Below, one piece after another: positions 8,296 through 18,051 of a stretch of 64,000 nucleotides of DNA. A model generated the notes under the pieces. That model was not told where the DNA came from and ran no database searches. It was given only the letters and a program-made list of their open reading frames with translations. This DNA comes from Parvularculaceae bacterium. Lineage in GTDB: Bacteria; Pseudomonadota; Alphaproteobacteria; Caulobacterales; Parvularculaceae. The first letter of the stretch is position 1; each line of letters starts with the position of its first letter. Location of the stretch: contig JAGRDS010000006.1 of assembly GCA_020446945.1 (NCBI GenBank), positions 1-64,000 on the forward strand, written 5' to 3'. The position numbers and the translations under genes are program-made.

Positions 8296-9308
8296 GAGGG
8301 GTTGCGGCGCTTTTCGGCCATGAGGGCGGCGAGTTTTATCGCGGCGACAAGACTGTCGGCGCGTGCGATCCCCTTTCCGGCGATATCCAGCGCTGCGCCG
8401 TGATCGGGCGATGTGCGAATGAAAGGAAGGCCGAGCGTGACATTGACCGCCTCGTCGAATGCGAGCGTCTTCGCTGGGATAAGCGCCTGGTCGTGCAGCA
8501 TACATAAAGCAGCGTCATAGGACCGGCGCGAGCGCGCATGAAACATCGTGTCGGCTGCATGCGGGCCCGTTGCGACGAGACCGAGCGCGTTCAGCTTTTC
8601 AATCGCCGGCGCAATGATTTCGATTTCCTCCCCACCGAGATGTCCGTTTTCGCCGGCATGCGGATTTAGGCCCGAGATGGCGAGTTTCGGCCTTTCTATG
8701 CCGAAATCCGCTTTCAACGCTTCTGCGACGACGAGCGCCTTTTCGACGATCATCTCGACACGGAGTGAGGCCGCCGCTTCACGCACTGACTGGTGGATAG
8801 TAATCGGCACAGTCTTGAGGTCGGGCCCCGCGATCATCATTACGGCGGCGCATTTGCGCCTGCTCGCGGTCGCCGTAACGCGCGACAACGATTCAAGGAA
8901 TTCCGTGTGTCCCGGAAATTTGAAACCGGCGCCCAACAGGCTCGATTTCTGAATGGGATTGGTAACGACGCCCGCTGCGTCTCCCGCCAGCGCCGCCCCG
9001 ACCGCGCGCTCAATCGATTCGATTACCGCCGGCGCAGATGCGCGATCGGCCCTGCCGGTTTTCGCGAACAAAGAGTTCTGAAGCGGGATGATCGGCAGCG
9101 CGGCTTTAAATCCAGCGGCCGCATCGGCCGGCGTCTTGATTTCCACAATTTCAACGCCCGCGCCGGTAAACAGCGCCGGATCGGCGAATACGAAAAACGC
9201 CGGACCGCCGGCACTCAGCTCCCGATAAGCCTTTATGGTGATTTCCGGGCCGATCCCGCCCGGCTCGCCCATGGTGAGCGCAAGCGGACGGCCGTGGGCT
9301 GCGTCCAT
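8292..9308 (-). CDS. pdxA: 4-hydroxythreonine-4-phosphate dehydrogenase PdxA
   Basis: NAD-dependent oxidation and decarboxylation of 4-phosphohydroxy-L-threonine in the DXP-dependent pyridoxal phosphate pathway. The 338-residue protein begins with the family motif TMGEPGGIGPEI and carries metal-binding His motifs FPGHTEFL, LNPHAGENGHLGGEE and HDQALIPAK, followed by the substrate loop NVTLGLPFIRTSPDHGAALDIAGKG. Length is normal. It sits 8 bp after surA and overlaps rsmA, the classical surA-pdxA-rsmA order seen in many Proteobacteria. Confidence 0.96.
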   Translation of the reverse strand: MDAAHGRPLALTMGEPGGIGPEITIKAYRELSAGGPAFFVFADPALFTGAGVEIVEIKTPADAAAGFKAALPIIPLQNSLFAKTGRADRASAPAVIESIERAVGAALAGDAAGVVTNPIQKSSLLGAGFKFPGHTEFLESLSRVTATASRRKCAAVMMIAGPDLKTVPITIHQSVREAAASLRVEMIVEKALVVAEALKADFGIERPKLAISGLNPHAGENGHLGGEEIEIIAPAIEKLNALGLVATGPHAADTMFHARSRRSYDAALCMLHDQALIPAKTLAFDEAVNVTLGLPFIRTSPDHGAALDIAGKGIARADSLVAAIKLAALMAEKRRNPS

Positions 9309-9316
9309 GTCGGGCG

Positions 9317-10636
9317 TCAGCCGTTCGGCGCGCCGGGCGTCGCCAGCAATATATCGACTGTCGATTTGCGCTCGACATCTCTCAGATATTGTTGGGCGAT
9401 CCGTTCAAGCTGGCGCGAATAAAGGCGATCCTCGACCGCGCTGCGCGAGGGAATGCCGAGACCTTCATCGACTTCGCAGGCGAGGAAAACGTGGAAATAG
9501 CCGTCAGCCTCAACCATTTCGCTGAGATTGCCACGCGATAGATTCTCGATTGTAGGTCGGAAACGTTCGTCAGCGGTTCCAAGCGTCACGTTTTCGATAA
9601 GCGCGGTCGAAACTTTCTCTCCGAGGTCGAGGCGCAGGGTTCGCCCGCCCGCGCAAGCCTCAGACGTTCTCAGGCGGTCAAGTTCCGTTCTTGCAGCCGC
9701 GCGCCCCGTCGACACCGGCGTCGACGCATAAGCGAGTGTCCAGCTTTTCTCGCCCTGCTTCACTGCTTCGCGCTTGTCGCGGACGGCGAGGATCATGAAG
9801 GCGCCCTCGGTCGGAATTGGATTGGTGACAGCGCCCGGCGGCAAATCGCGCACCGCCGCATCCAGATCGGGCGGCAATTCTCCCGAACGGACCCAACCCA
9901 TATCGCCGCCGGCCGCAGCCGTCGTGCAGGCGGAAAATTGCTGCGCGACGACAGCGAACGGAACGCCGCGACGCATCTGTTCAAGGAGTTGTAGCGCGCC
10001 GTCGTAATAGGCCTGCGATTGATCGGGGGAGGGAACGGCGATGCAAATCTCCGAAACCAGAATCTGCTCCTGGGTCGCGTCGGCGCGCATGCGCTCGATC
10101 GTCGCCTCGACATCATCGTCATTGACCCTGACGCGATTGCCGTAACGTCCCTGAACAAGTCTCGGCCAGACGATCTGCGATGATATCTGGCTTCGAAGCG
10201 CGTTGACGGAAATTCCTTCCGCTTCCAGTCGTTTCGAAAAGTCGTCGAGTGACAGGCCGGATTGCGTAGCCATCGCCTGCAATTCCTTGTCGACTTCGCC
10301 GTCTTCGGGCTTTACGTCGAATTCGCGCGCCTCGTATAGTTTCAGCCGTTCCTCGACAAGGTCGCGAACAGCGCGAAGCTGCAATTGCGGAATAACCTGC
10401 GGATCGATCGCCCCGCCCGAGGACAGGAGCATCATGCGCATGCGCTGCTGCACGTCATAGGTCGTAATGACAGAATCATTAACGACCGCAGCGATTGCGC
10501 TGGCCGGTCCGTCATAGGAATCCGGGATCGTCGGCGCATCACCTTGCTGGGCTGCGGCCCCGTTTATGGCGAAGCCGGCTATCGCCGCCAAAGCTATTGA
10601 TTTAAAACCGCTTTTCAGAGTCTTTTCAGCCGTCAC
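9317..10636 (-). CDS. surA: Peptidyl-prolyl isomerase SurA, periplasmic chaperone
   Basis: Periplasmic chaperone that helps fold outer-membrane proteins. After a signal peptide (about 1-29, ending GAAAQ) comes the SurA N-terminal domain (AIAAVVNDSVITTYDVQQRMRMM), then a parvulin-like domain containing FAVVAQQFSACTTAAAGGDMGWV and a C-terminal helix. Only one recognisable rotamase domain is present, as in many alphaproteobacterial SurA proteins. I chose GTG at 10636 (GGAG nine bases upstream, good signal peptide); an in-frame TTG at 10762 overlaps the lptD 3' end and would prepend 42 residues. It lies directly downstream of lptD, one of its presumed clients. Confidence 0.88.
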   Translation of the reverse strand: MTAEKTLKSGFKSIALAAIAGFAINGAAAQQGDAPTIPDSYDGPASAIAAVVNDSVITTYDVQQRMRMMLLSSGGAIDPQVIPQLQLRAVRDLVEERLKLYEAREFDVKPEDGEVDKELQAMATQSGLSLDDFSKRLEAEGISVNALRSQISSQIVWPRLVQGRYGNRVRVNDDDVEATIERMRADATQEQILVSEICIAVPSPDQSQAYYDGALQLLEQMRRGVPFAVVAQQFSACTTAAAGGDMGWVRSGELPPDLDAAVRDLPPGAVTNPIPTEGAFMILAVRDKREAVKQGEKSWTLAYASTPVSTGRAAARTELDRLRTSEACAGGRTLRLDLGEKVSTALIENVTLGTADERFRPTIENLSRGNLSEMVEADGYFHVFLACEVDEGLGIPSRSAVEDRLYSRQLERIAQQYLRDVERKSTVDILLATPGAPNG

Positions 10637-10758
10637 TCGAACTCGCTCCAACGTCGCCAATGGCTTCGCCGTCCAATTTCCGGTCCGGCGCACCGCGCCG
10701 GTTGTTGCGCGGAAAATAGACGAAATTGGGGTCTGTGCAACAAGGGAGCCTTTCGCCG

Positions 10759-13167
10759 TCAATCAACGAGCGAGCGCAGGGTGAAACGGACAAGGAAGGC
10801 GTTATCCGGCAGCAGGCCGAGATCCTGAGTGCGATCGCGCCTGTAGGTGAGTTCTATCAATGAACACTCGTCCTGGTAGCCGAGTATAAAATCCTGGCGG
10901 ATTGTTCCGTCTCTCGGAATTATCTGCCCGAATGTCGATGAAACCGCGTTGGTGTCAAGGACGGCGCCGGCATTTAGATTTTCGCGCCAGCCCGCCCCGA
11001 CATACCAGTTCTTCGTCAGGCTCAGATTGAGGCGCGCATTGACTTCTTCCCTTCGCCTTGTCGCGCCGGTTGAAAAATCATCGTCCAGCCGGACATAGGT
11101 CGCGTTGCCGCGAAATCGCCAGTAATTCAGAAACGCCATCGACTCGGCGCGCTTCAATGATCCGTCCGTATCGGAAATCCGGAAACGGTTTTCAACGCCG
11201 ATTATGCGCTTGTATCGAATGTTCAATGATCCAACGTAATCGGAACTTTCGTCGCCCAGTCCCGTCGCTGGATCGAACGCATGGGATTGTTGAAGACGAA
11301 ATTGTTGGCCGATCTCACCTTCGATAGCGATTCCATTGTCGAATTCCGCCGACATTGCAACGCCGACATTCATGCGCTGGCCATCTTCAAAGGCGTCGAA
11401 CCCGGGTGACTTGTTGTAATCGAACAATCCGGCGTAATCGAATTCAATGCTTTGCGAATCTTCGTTGATGATGTCGGCGCCGTTGCGTCCGGAAGGACTC
11501 GCGACAAGCTGTACGCGCGGCTCGATAAACAGCCGGGCGCCGCTCATATGGCGCACGAGCGGGTAGGACCATTCAAGCCCTACCGAAGGGGCGAAGCGTG
11601 TATTGTTGCGATTGTCCGCTGATATGCCCTGTAGGTTCTCGGTGCCTTCGTCGAGATCTTCATATCGATACAGATCGCCGCGCAATTCAGCGAAACCCTG
11701 AAAACGGTGGCCGCCGGGCGTAATGATTTCGCGTTCCCAGAACGCGCTCGCGGTAAGGCGACGCGAATCGACGCCGCCGGTGCGTTGCAGCGAGGCGAAA
11801 TTGAGATGTAAGGCCGCCTCGCCGCCGATCGCCGCCGGCGGCGTAATGTATTGTTTGAAATCGATGACGGGCAGCGCGTATGGCGTTAGGCTGGCGACAT
11901 CTTGCGCCTCGGTTACATTCGGATCCTGGGCGATAAAGGCGAAGCAGTTCGCCGTATTCGTGCTAACGCGCTCGCCTGTCGATAAATCGCAGATCGTCCG
12001 CGTGCGAAGCTCCTGGAACGTGTAACTGTCGATTTTCAGTTGAGTATTTTCATCACCCCAGCGTAGATACGTGTTCGTACGCAATCGGTTCGTCTGCGAC
12101 GTGTCGAGTTCTTTTCTCAGATCGCCGCGGCGGCGAACGTCGTACCGCCGAAGATAGGTGTCATCCGACACGCGCTCCACATCATAGCCGGCGCGCAGGT
12201 TGTCGCCGAAATCGCGATGGCCTTTTGCAAAGACGTGCCAGCGCTTTCCCGGAACTCCGATTTCGGTCGGGTCTGGCTTGTAGCCGATATATCCGCCCTG
12301 AATGACATGATTTCCGCTGTCGTCGCGCCTGCGATACTCGCCCTGCCAGAGGACGCCGTCATTTGATGTGTATTTCGGATAGAATGTCGCGTCGTGATGG
12401 TTGGATAGCGCGAGATAATAGGGAACCTCGATATTAAATCCGAGGCGCGACGATGCGCCGATGAGCGGCGTTAAGAAACCGGACTGTCGTTCGACGGACG
12501 GGTCGGGTGCCTGAAGAAACGGCGCATAGAGAATGGGAACGCCCTTCAACTCAAGGAAGGCGTGGTGGAACCGCACGACCTTTCGTTCCTCGTCGCGCGT
12601 AACGCGAAGCGCCTTTACGCGCCAAGTCGGCGTTTTCGATTCGCCTTTGCTGTCGCACACGCCGCAAGCCGTATAGACGGCGTTTCTAAGCCGCGTTCGC
12701 GCGCCTTGCTCCCTTACAGCCGAGTCGGCGGCGAGGCGCGCATTCTCTTCCAGAAGGGCGCTGAAATTTTCAGCGATCCCGTCGCGCAGGTCGCCGGTCA
12801 GTTCGACGCGACCGGCGAATACTGTCTCCTGATTGCGATCGGTGATCGAAACGTTGCCGTCGGCTATCACGATATCGGTCGCTGGATTGTAACTTAACCG
12901 ATCGGCGCGCAGGTAGCGCTCACTGAAATAGGCGCGGACATTTCCTTCGGCGACGATCGGGTCGTTATCGGAGGCGCGCGTGACGGTTTCGGCCTCAAAA
13001 AGGATTTCCTCGTTTTCCTCTCCCGGCCGCGTCGCCGGGCGAGCCGGTTCGTCATCGCGTTCGCCGACGCTGAACGTCTCGTTTTGCGCGTGGACGGCCG
13101 TCGCGGTCGCCACGCTCGCGAGCGCAGTCGTTGCGAGCAGGCGCGCAATCAAACGGGACGAGAACAC
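10759..13167 (-). CDS. lptD: LPS-assembly protein LptD
   Basis: Outer-membrane beta-barrel that inserts lipopolysaccharide into the outer leaflet together with LptE. The 802-residue precursor has a signal peptide (1-27, ending AVHAQ), an OstA/LptA-like beta-jellyroll N-terminus (ILFEAETVTRASDNDPIVAEGNVRAYFSERYLRADRLSY), then a long barrel region rich in alternating aromatic residues. A Cys pair lies in TACGVCDSKG and another Cys near the C-terminus in QDECSLIEL, consistent with the disulfides LptD needs. It is between lptG and surA on the same strand, 109 bp after lptG. Confidence 0.94.
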   Translation of the reverse strand: MFSSRLIARLLATTALASVATATAVHAQNETFSVGERDDEPARPATRPGEENEEILFEAETVTRASDNDPIVAEGNVRAYFSERYLRADRLSYNPATDIVIADGNVSITDRNQETVFAGRVELTGDLRDGIAENFSALLEENARLAADSAVREQGARTRLRNAVYTACGVCDSKGESKTPTWRVKALRVTRDEERKVVRFHHAFLELKGVPILYAPFLQAPDPSVERQSGFLTPLIGASSRLGFNIEVPYYLALSNHHDATFYPKYTSNDGVLWQGEYRRRDDSGNHVIQGGYIGYKPDPTEIGVPGKRWHVFAKGHRDFGDNLRAGYDVERVSDDTYLRRYDVRRRGDLRKELDTSQTNRLRTNTYLRWGDENTQLKIDSYTFQELRTRTICDLSTGERVSTNTANCFAFIAQDPNVTEAQDVASLTPYALPVIDFKQYITPPAAIGGEAALHLNFASLQRTGGVDSRRLTASAFWEREIITPGGHRFQGFAELRGDLYRYEDLDEGTENLQGISADNRNNTRFAPSVGLEWSYPLVRHMSGARLFIEPRVQLVASPSGRNGADIINEDSQSIEFDYAGLFDYNKSPGFDAFEDGQRMNVGVAMSAEFDNGIAIEGEIGQQFRLQQSHAFDPATGLGDESSDYVGSLNIRYKRIIGVENRFRISDTDGSLKRAESMAFLNYWRFRGNATYVRLDDDFSTGATRRREEVNARLNLSLTKNWYVGAGWRENLNAGAVLDTNAVSSTFGQIIPRDGTIRQDFILGYQDECSLIELTYRRDRTQDLGLLPDNAFLVRFTLRSLVD

Positions 13168-13276
13168 GAAACCTCCGCCGGCGAGGCAAGAAAGAACACG
13201 GTGTCCGGCATCGTTAGCTGAGCCGCGGGTCGAGGTCCACGGGGAATGGCGCGCGAAATGCGCGGCGATGGCGCCC

Positions 13277-14368
13277 TCAGCTTTCTTCGTGGCGCATGAG
13301 GACCGCGACCGCGCCGACGACCGCTATGATCGCCGGCGCCCAGGCGGCGGGCGCTTCCGGGATGACGCCCGATTCGCCGAAGGCGGTCGAAATCTCTGAA
13401 ATGGCGTAGAGGCCGAATCCGACGCCCACCGCCGCCAGTATCAGCCCAAATGAATTACCGGACCTGATCGGCCCCATTGAGAACACGGCGGCTATAAGAA
13501 CCATCGCGGTGAGTTTGAGCGGCGTCGAACACAGATCGTGAAAACGGATATTATAGCGCGCAGTCGACAAACCCGCCGCTTCCGCCAGCAGAATAAATCG
13601 GGGCAGATCCCAGATCGACATCGATTCCGGCGGCGGAACGTTTTCACGGAAATCGGCGAGCGACAGTTCCGTCGGCACCGAATAGGTCGGCGTTCGCGTC
13701 GAGAGTTTGTCGCCGGGTCGCTTCATCCTGGCGTCATGCAGTTCGATCGTGCGCCCGGCGAGGATCGCATCTGGCGCATCGATGCGTTCGCCGAATTGTC
13801 CATCTAGCCCAAGACGCCAGATCGTCACCTCTTTAAGCGCGCCGCGATCGGCGTTGAAGCTCGCTGCATTTATCAGCAGGACTTCGCCTTTGTCGCGCTG
13901 GCGCAACCAGATTCCGTCGCCAAAGACGCGCACGAGGCTGGATGACTGGCCGCGGCTGTTAAGTTTCATTTTCTCGCCGAGCGACATCATATGCGACGAG
14001 ATGGGATCGATGAACAAGATGAGGGCGAGGCCGCCGATCGCCGCGAGGAACGCAGCAGGACCGATTAATCTCCAGATCGAAAGGCCGGCGGATCGCATGA
14101 CCGCGAGTTCGGACCGCTTGTTCAATTGATTGAACATCCACATGGACCCGAACAGGAATACGAAAGGAGCCAGCGATTGCGTCATCGCCGGCGTTCGCAG
14201 CGCCGTCACTTGCGCAGCGAACGCGAAATCAGCGCTGACTTTCGATGCAAAACGCAGGTTTTCGAGAAGGTCGACGAGCATGACAAGAGCGGCGAGCGCG
14301 GCGAATAAAGCGGCGACCGCGAGGCAGGTTCGCGAGACGATATATTTGAACAGAGTGACCGGCGGCAT
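13277..14368 (-). CDS. lptG: LPS export ABC transporter permease LptG
   Basis: One of two inner-membrane permeases that, with the LptB ATPase, pull LPS from the inner membrane and push it onto the periplasmic bridge. The 363-residue protein has three N-terminal membrane helices, with the coupling region NKRSELAVMRSAGLSIWRL, a periplasmic beta-jellyroll domain (about 130-260), and three C-terminal helices. The ATG is at the stop codon of lptF (adjacent, overlapping by one base), so the pair is translationally coupled. LptG and LptF are distinguished here by gene order and by similarity to each family. Confidence 0.93.
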   Translation of the reverse strand: MPPVTLFKYIVSRTCLAVAALFAALAALVMLVDLLENLRFASKVSADFAFAAQVTALRTPAMTQSLAPFVFLFGSMWMFNQLNKRSELAVMRSAGLSIWRLIGPAAFLAAIGGLALILFIDPISSHMMSLGEKMKLNSRGQSSSLVRVFGDGIWLRQRDKGEVLLINAASFNADRGALKEVTIWRLGLDGQFGERIDAPDAILAGRTIELHDARMKRPGDKLSTRTPTYSVPTELSLADFRENVPPPESMSIWDLPRFILLAEAAGLSTARYNIRFHDLCSTPLKLTAMVLIAAVFSMGPIRSGNSFGLILAAVGVGFGLYAISEISTAFGESGVIPEAPAAWAPAIIAVVGAVAVLMRHEES

Positions 14369-15495
14369 TATACGTTCTTTCCGCCTTCGCGCTTCTTCGC
14401 ACCCGATATTCGGCGCGGAAACGCCTCAATGATCATAAGCGAGGCGACAATCATCGTGAGCGCCGGGGGAACATAGATCATCGAGTAGAGCTGAAGTTCG
14501 GAGGCTTCGCTCTGCACAAGATAGCCTATAACGCGCAGAGCGCCGACGCCCGCGCAGGCGACCGCGATTCTGAGCGCATAGCCGCGCCGGTTATAGGATC
14601 CGCCGATGAGCGCAAGCACGGCGATCAGCACATAGGCGAAAGCGTATAGCGGCGCGGCGAGGCGCCCATGACCTTCGCCGATAAGTCGCGAAGCGTTCTG
14701 CCGGTCATATGACTTCGTCAGGTCGGGATTGAACAATTCCCCGACATAACGTTCCGTCATTTCGAGTTGCAGATCGTCTGTCGCCGCCTGAAATTGACCG
14801 AGATTTACCGCGGTGCGTTCGAAAAATGCGATATCGACCTCACCATTCTTCTTGTTGACGCGCTGCACATTGCCGTCGGAAAGGTAGAGTATGGGACCGA
14901 TCCCGGTGTCGCGAAGCAGGGCGCGCCGCGCCATATAGGTTTCCGCATCTTCGCCGTCGCGGTAATCGCGAATGAGAAGGCCGGTAAACCGGCCGCCCGG
15001 TTGCGCGTCGTCGACATAGACAGTGAAACCGTCCCGTATCGCAATAAATTCGCCGCTCCTGATCACCGCCGAGGCGAAATCGGCGCGGATATTGGCGATC
15101 TCCTGTTTCAACTCGCGATAGCTGCGCGGCATCAGGTCGACATTGATCCACAGCGTCAGCAGGGCGCCGAACGCGGCGACCAGAAGTATCGGGCGCGTCA
15201 CATCGCTGCGTGAAACGCCGGCCGCGAACATGACCGCGATCTCGCTGTCCGAATGTAGCCGGTGAAGCGCATACAAAGTCGCGGCGAAAAGGCCGAAGGG
15301 AATGATGACCGCGAGCAGGCTAGGTACGATTAACAGGGATAGCCACCCGAACATGGTCAGCGTCTGGCCATGGTCGACGATGATGTCGAGGCGTTGCAGG
15401 CTCTGCGTCATCCACACGATCAGGGTGACGATGCCGGTCGCAAGCAGGAACGGCATCCACATCTGGCGCAATATGTACTGATCGAGACTCTTCAA
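14368..15495 (-). CDS. lptF: LPS export ABC transporter permease LptF
   Basis: Partner permease of LptG in the LptB2FG exporter. The protein (about 375 residues) begins KSLDQYILRQMWMPFLLATGIVTLIVWMTQSL, the usual first helix, and has the coupling-helix segment LHRLHSDSEIAVMFAAGVSRSDV, a periplasmic jellyroll domain and three C-terminal helices. I placed the start at TTG (15495), which gives the family's usual length; the ribosome site is weak and a GTG at about 15534 is an alternative. The open frame continues far upstream, but that part lies antisense over pepA and is not coding. Confidence 0.88.
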   Translation of the reverse strand: MKSLDQYILRQMWMPFLLATGIVTLIVWMTQSLQRLDIIVDHGQTLTMFGWLSLLIVPSLLAVIIPFGLFAATLYALHRLHSDSEIAVMFAAGVSRSDVTRPILLVAAFGALLTLWINVDLMPRSYRELKQEIANIRADFASAVIRSGEFIAIRDGFTVYVDDAQPGGRFTGLLIRDYRDGEDAETYMARRALLRDTGIGPILYLSDGNVQRVNKKNGEVDIAFFERTAVNLGQFQAATDDLQLEMTERYVGELFNPDLTKSYDRQNASRLIGEGHGRLAAPLYAFAYVLIAVLALIGGSYNRRGYALRIAVACAGVGALRVIGYLVQSEASELQLYSMIYVPPALTMIVASLMIIEAFPRRISGAKKREGGKNV

Positions 15496-15684
15496 TCCGA
15501 CAATCCATTCGTCGCCGCGTCGAGCGCCTGACACCGCCTCATAAAAGCTTTCGCCGCCAAGGTCGATGCCTGACCCGCCTGTTGCCTCGCCGCGCCAGCC
15601 GGAATAGGACAAGCGCCCACCGGCCCTGCCTGCAGAGCGCTCCAATCCGCCAGCACGGCCGCTCGTCCAATCGAGAGGATTTGA

Positions 15685-17172
15685 ATGAAAATCGGATTTT
15701 CCAAAACCGCCTTGCCGCTCGCCGGCGCCGTGATTGCGCCGGTGTTTGAAGATGCAGATCCGACCGCCGCGCACGCCGTGCTCGACGCGGCGACGTCCGG
15801 CGCGCTCGCAAAAGCGATCAAGGCGGCGGATTTTTCCGGCAAGAAGGGGCGAGTGCTGGACCTCGTAGGTTTGCAAGGGATGGAATCGGCGCGCATTGTT
15901 ATAATCGGCGCCGGTAAGCGCGCCGATTTCAGCCTTCTCGATGCGGAAGCATTGGGCGGCGACGCGATCGGGCCGATTCTGAAAACGCGGGCGAAGTCGG
16001 CGGTGTTTGCGCTTGACGGCTTTTCGACCGACGCGGTTCCGGCAGGCGACGCCGCGGCGCGCATCGCGCTCGGCGCGCTTTTGAAATCTTATCGCTTCGA
16101 CAAATACCGCACGAGGCTTGAGCAGGATCAAAAGCCCGCGCTCGAAAAATTAACAATCAATACGCCGACGGCGAATGCGAAAACAAAATTCGCAGAGCTG
16201 GAAAAGATCGCCGAAGGCGTCGCTTTCACGCGCGATCTCGTGTCGGAACCGCCGAACGTTCTTTATCCCGAGAGTTTTGCGGCGCGCTGCAAAGAACTTG
16301 AGGCGCTCGGTGTGAAAGTGACAGTGCTTGGCGAGAAGGAAATGCAAAAGCTCGGCATGCACATGTTGCTCGGCGTCGGACAGGGCTCGGCCCGCGAGTC
16401 AAAGCTTGTCGCAATGGAATGGATGGGCGGCAAGAAGGGCGCGGCCCCGGTCGCCTTCGTCGGAAAGGGCGTTTGTTTCGATACAGGCGGAATTTCGCTG
16501 AAACCGGGGCCCGGTATGGACGAAATGAAATGGGATATGGGCGGCGCGGGCGCCGTCGCCGGCGCCATAAAAGCGATCGCGGGGCGCAAGGCGAAAGCCA
16601 ACGTCGTCGGCGTTATCGGCCTTGTTGAGAATATGCCGGACGGGGCCGCTCAGCGGCCGGGCGATATCGTTAGATCCATGTCGGGTCAAACAGTCGAAAT
16701 ACTTAACACCGATGCAGAAGGGCGCCTCGTGCTGGGCGACGCCGTCTGGTGGACGCAGGAAAAATACAAGCCGAAAACGATGGTCGATCTTGCGACATTG
16801 ACGGGTGCGATCCTGATCGCGCTCGCGAGTGAATATGCAGGGTTGTTCACGCAGGACGACAAGCTCGCCGACCAGCTCCAGCAAGCGGCCAGGACAAGCG
16901 GCGATCCGTTGTGGCGCATGCCGCTTGCGCGCGCGCATTTCGACATGATCAAATCGGACGTCGCGGATATGAAAAATATCGGCCCGCGCGAGGGCGGATC
17001 GTCGACGGCGGCGGCTTTCATCGGCAAATTCGTCAAGGACGGCCAGTCATGGGCGCATCTCGACATCGCCGGAACCGCGTGGAACAAGAAAGACAAGCCG
17101 ACCTGCCCCAAAGGAGGAGCCGGCTTCGGCGTCAGGTTGCTGGACGAGTTCGTTCGGGCCAATTGCGAGTAG
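15685..17172 (+). CDS. pepA: Leucyl aminopeptidase (cytosol aminopeptidase PepA)
   Basis: Two-metal M17 aminopeptidase removing N-terminal residues from peptides. The 495-residue protein has an N-terminal macro-like domain and a C-terminal catalytic domain with GKGVCFDTGGISLKPG (Lys and Asp ligands), MKWDMGGAGAV, and the M17 signature NTDAEGRLVLGDAV. Length is typical (about 490-500). Divergent from lptF by about 190 bp, which must hold both promoters. In other bacteria PepA also binds DNA; nothing here tests that. Confidence 0.95.
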   Translation: MKIGFSKTALPLAGAVIAPVFEDADPTAAHAVLDAATSGALAKAIKAADFSGKKGRVLDLVGLQGMESARIVIIGAGKRADFSLLDAEALGGDAIGPILKTRAKSAVFALDGFSTDAVPAGDAAARIALGALLKSYRFDKYRTRLEQDQKPALEKLTINTPTANAKTKFAELEKIAEGVAFTRDLVSEPPNVLYPESFAARCKELEALGVKVTVLGEKEMQKLGMHMLLGVGQGSARESKLVAMEWMGGKKGAAPVAFVGKGVCFDTGGISLKPGPGMDEMKWDMGGAGAVAGAIKAIAGRKAKANVVGVIGLVENMPDGAAQRPGDIVRSMSGQTVEILNTDAEGRLVLGDAVWWTQEKYKPKTMVDLATLTGAILIALASEYAGLFTQDDKLADQLQQAARTSGDPLWRMPLARAHFDMIKSDVADMKNIGPREGGSSTAAAFIGKFVKDGQSWAHLDIAGTAWNKKDKPTCPKGGAGFGVRLLDEFVRANCE

Positions 17173-17226
17173 AAAAGTTCGCAACACTGAAAGCATCGCA
17201 GCGGTACCATTGGTGAAAGTAGTGCG

Positions 17227-17679
17227 ATGACGCAGGTTCTGTTCTATCATCTTGAACGCGCGCGGCTTGAAAGCGTGTTGCCGGGTCTTCTTGAAAAGAC
17301 GCTTGAGCGCGGATGGAAAGCGGTCGTGCGCTGCGGTTCGCGCGAAACGGTCGAGCGGCTCGATGAGTTGCTGTGGACCTATGACGAGGCGTCGTTTCTG
17401 CCGCATGGCGCAACGTCTGAAAGCGCAGGCGACCAACCCGTTTATCTCACTGACGCCGATGAAGCGCCAAATAATGCGGAACTGCTTTTTCTCGTCGATA
17501 ATGCGACGGCGGATGTCGTCGCGCTTTCGGGTCTTGTGCGCTGCGTGACGATCTTCGACGGTGGCGATGAAAGTGCGGTCGCCAGCGCGCGCGAATTCTG
17601 GAGCGCGGTCCGGCAGGCCGGCCACGATGCAACGTACTGGAAACAATCGCCGCAAGGTCGCTGGGAGAAACAGGCTTAG
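17227..17679 (+). CDS. holC: DNA polymerase III chi subunit HolC
   Basis: Chi links the clamp-loader complex to single-stranded DNA binding protein. The 150-residue protein begins TQVLFYHLERARLESVLPGLLEKTLERGWK and continues with VRCGSRETVERLDELLWTY and the conserved SFLPHG motif, then NAELLFLVDNA; all fit the chi family. It lies 54 bp after pepA, a common alphaproteobacterial order, and 12 bp before the DksA-like gene. Confidence 0.93.
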   Translation: MTQVLFYHLERARLESVLPGLLEKTLERGWKAVVRCGSRETVERLDELLWTYDEASFLPHGATSESAGDQPVYLTDADEAPNNAELLFLVDNATADVVALSGLVRCVTIFDGGDESAVASAREFWSAVRQAGHDATYWKQSPQGRWEKQA

Positions 17680-17691
17680 CGGAAGCGCGTT

Positions 17692-18033
17692 ATGGAAACT
17701 GAGCGGAGGGCCTATTTCAAGGACTTGCTGACGCGGCGGCGTTCCGAACTGCTGGCGCTTTCCGATGACGCTGCGGACGCGCGAAAGCCGGTTGAATTGG
17801 ATCAGCAAGCCGTCGGGCGTGTATCGCGACAGGACGCGCTTCAGCAGCAGGCGATGGCCAAGGCGCAGGATGCGCGGCGCGCCTACGAGCTGAAACGCAT
17901 CGCCGCCGCGCTTGCCCGTATCGCCGATGGCGACTTTGGCTGGTGCGCCGAATGCGGTGAGGCGATCGCCGAAAGGCGACTGGAGATTGATCCGACAGCC
18001 GAGAGGTGCGTAAGCTGCGCACACGGCCTCTGA
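17692..18033 (+). CDS. TraR/DksA family zinc-finger protein
   Basis: A 113-residue DksA/TraR-type regulator, shorter than classical DksA (about 150). The N-terminal half is a coiled coil (about 1-80) and the C-terminal zinc finger has C85-x2-C88 and C106-x2-C109, including GWCAECGE. Such proteins enter the RNA polymerase secondary channel and modulate promoter opening. The acidic DxxDxA tip of DksA is not clearly matched (LSDDAADA near 24-31 is a candidate), so I call only the family. It follows holC and is convergent with pspF. Confidence 0.85.
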   Translation: METERRAYFKDLLTRRRSELLALSDDAADARKPVELDQQAVGRVSRQDALQQQAMAKAQDARRAYELKRIAAALARIADGDFGWCAECGEAIAERRLEIDPTAERCVSCAHGL

Positions 18034-18051
18034 CAGGAAGCCGGAACCGAT

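Noticed and set aside
15496-16131. Upstream extension of the lptF frame, antisense to pepA.
   Set aside because: LptF has normal length from the TTG at 15495; the extra part is basic and low complexity.
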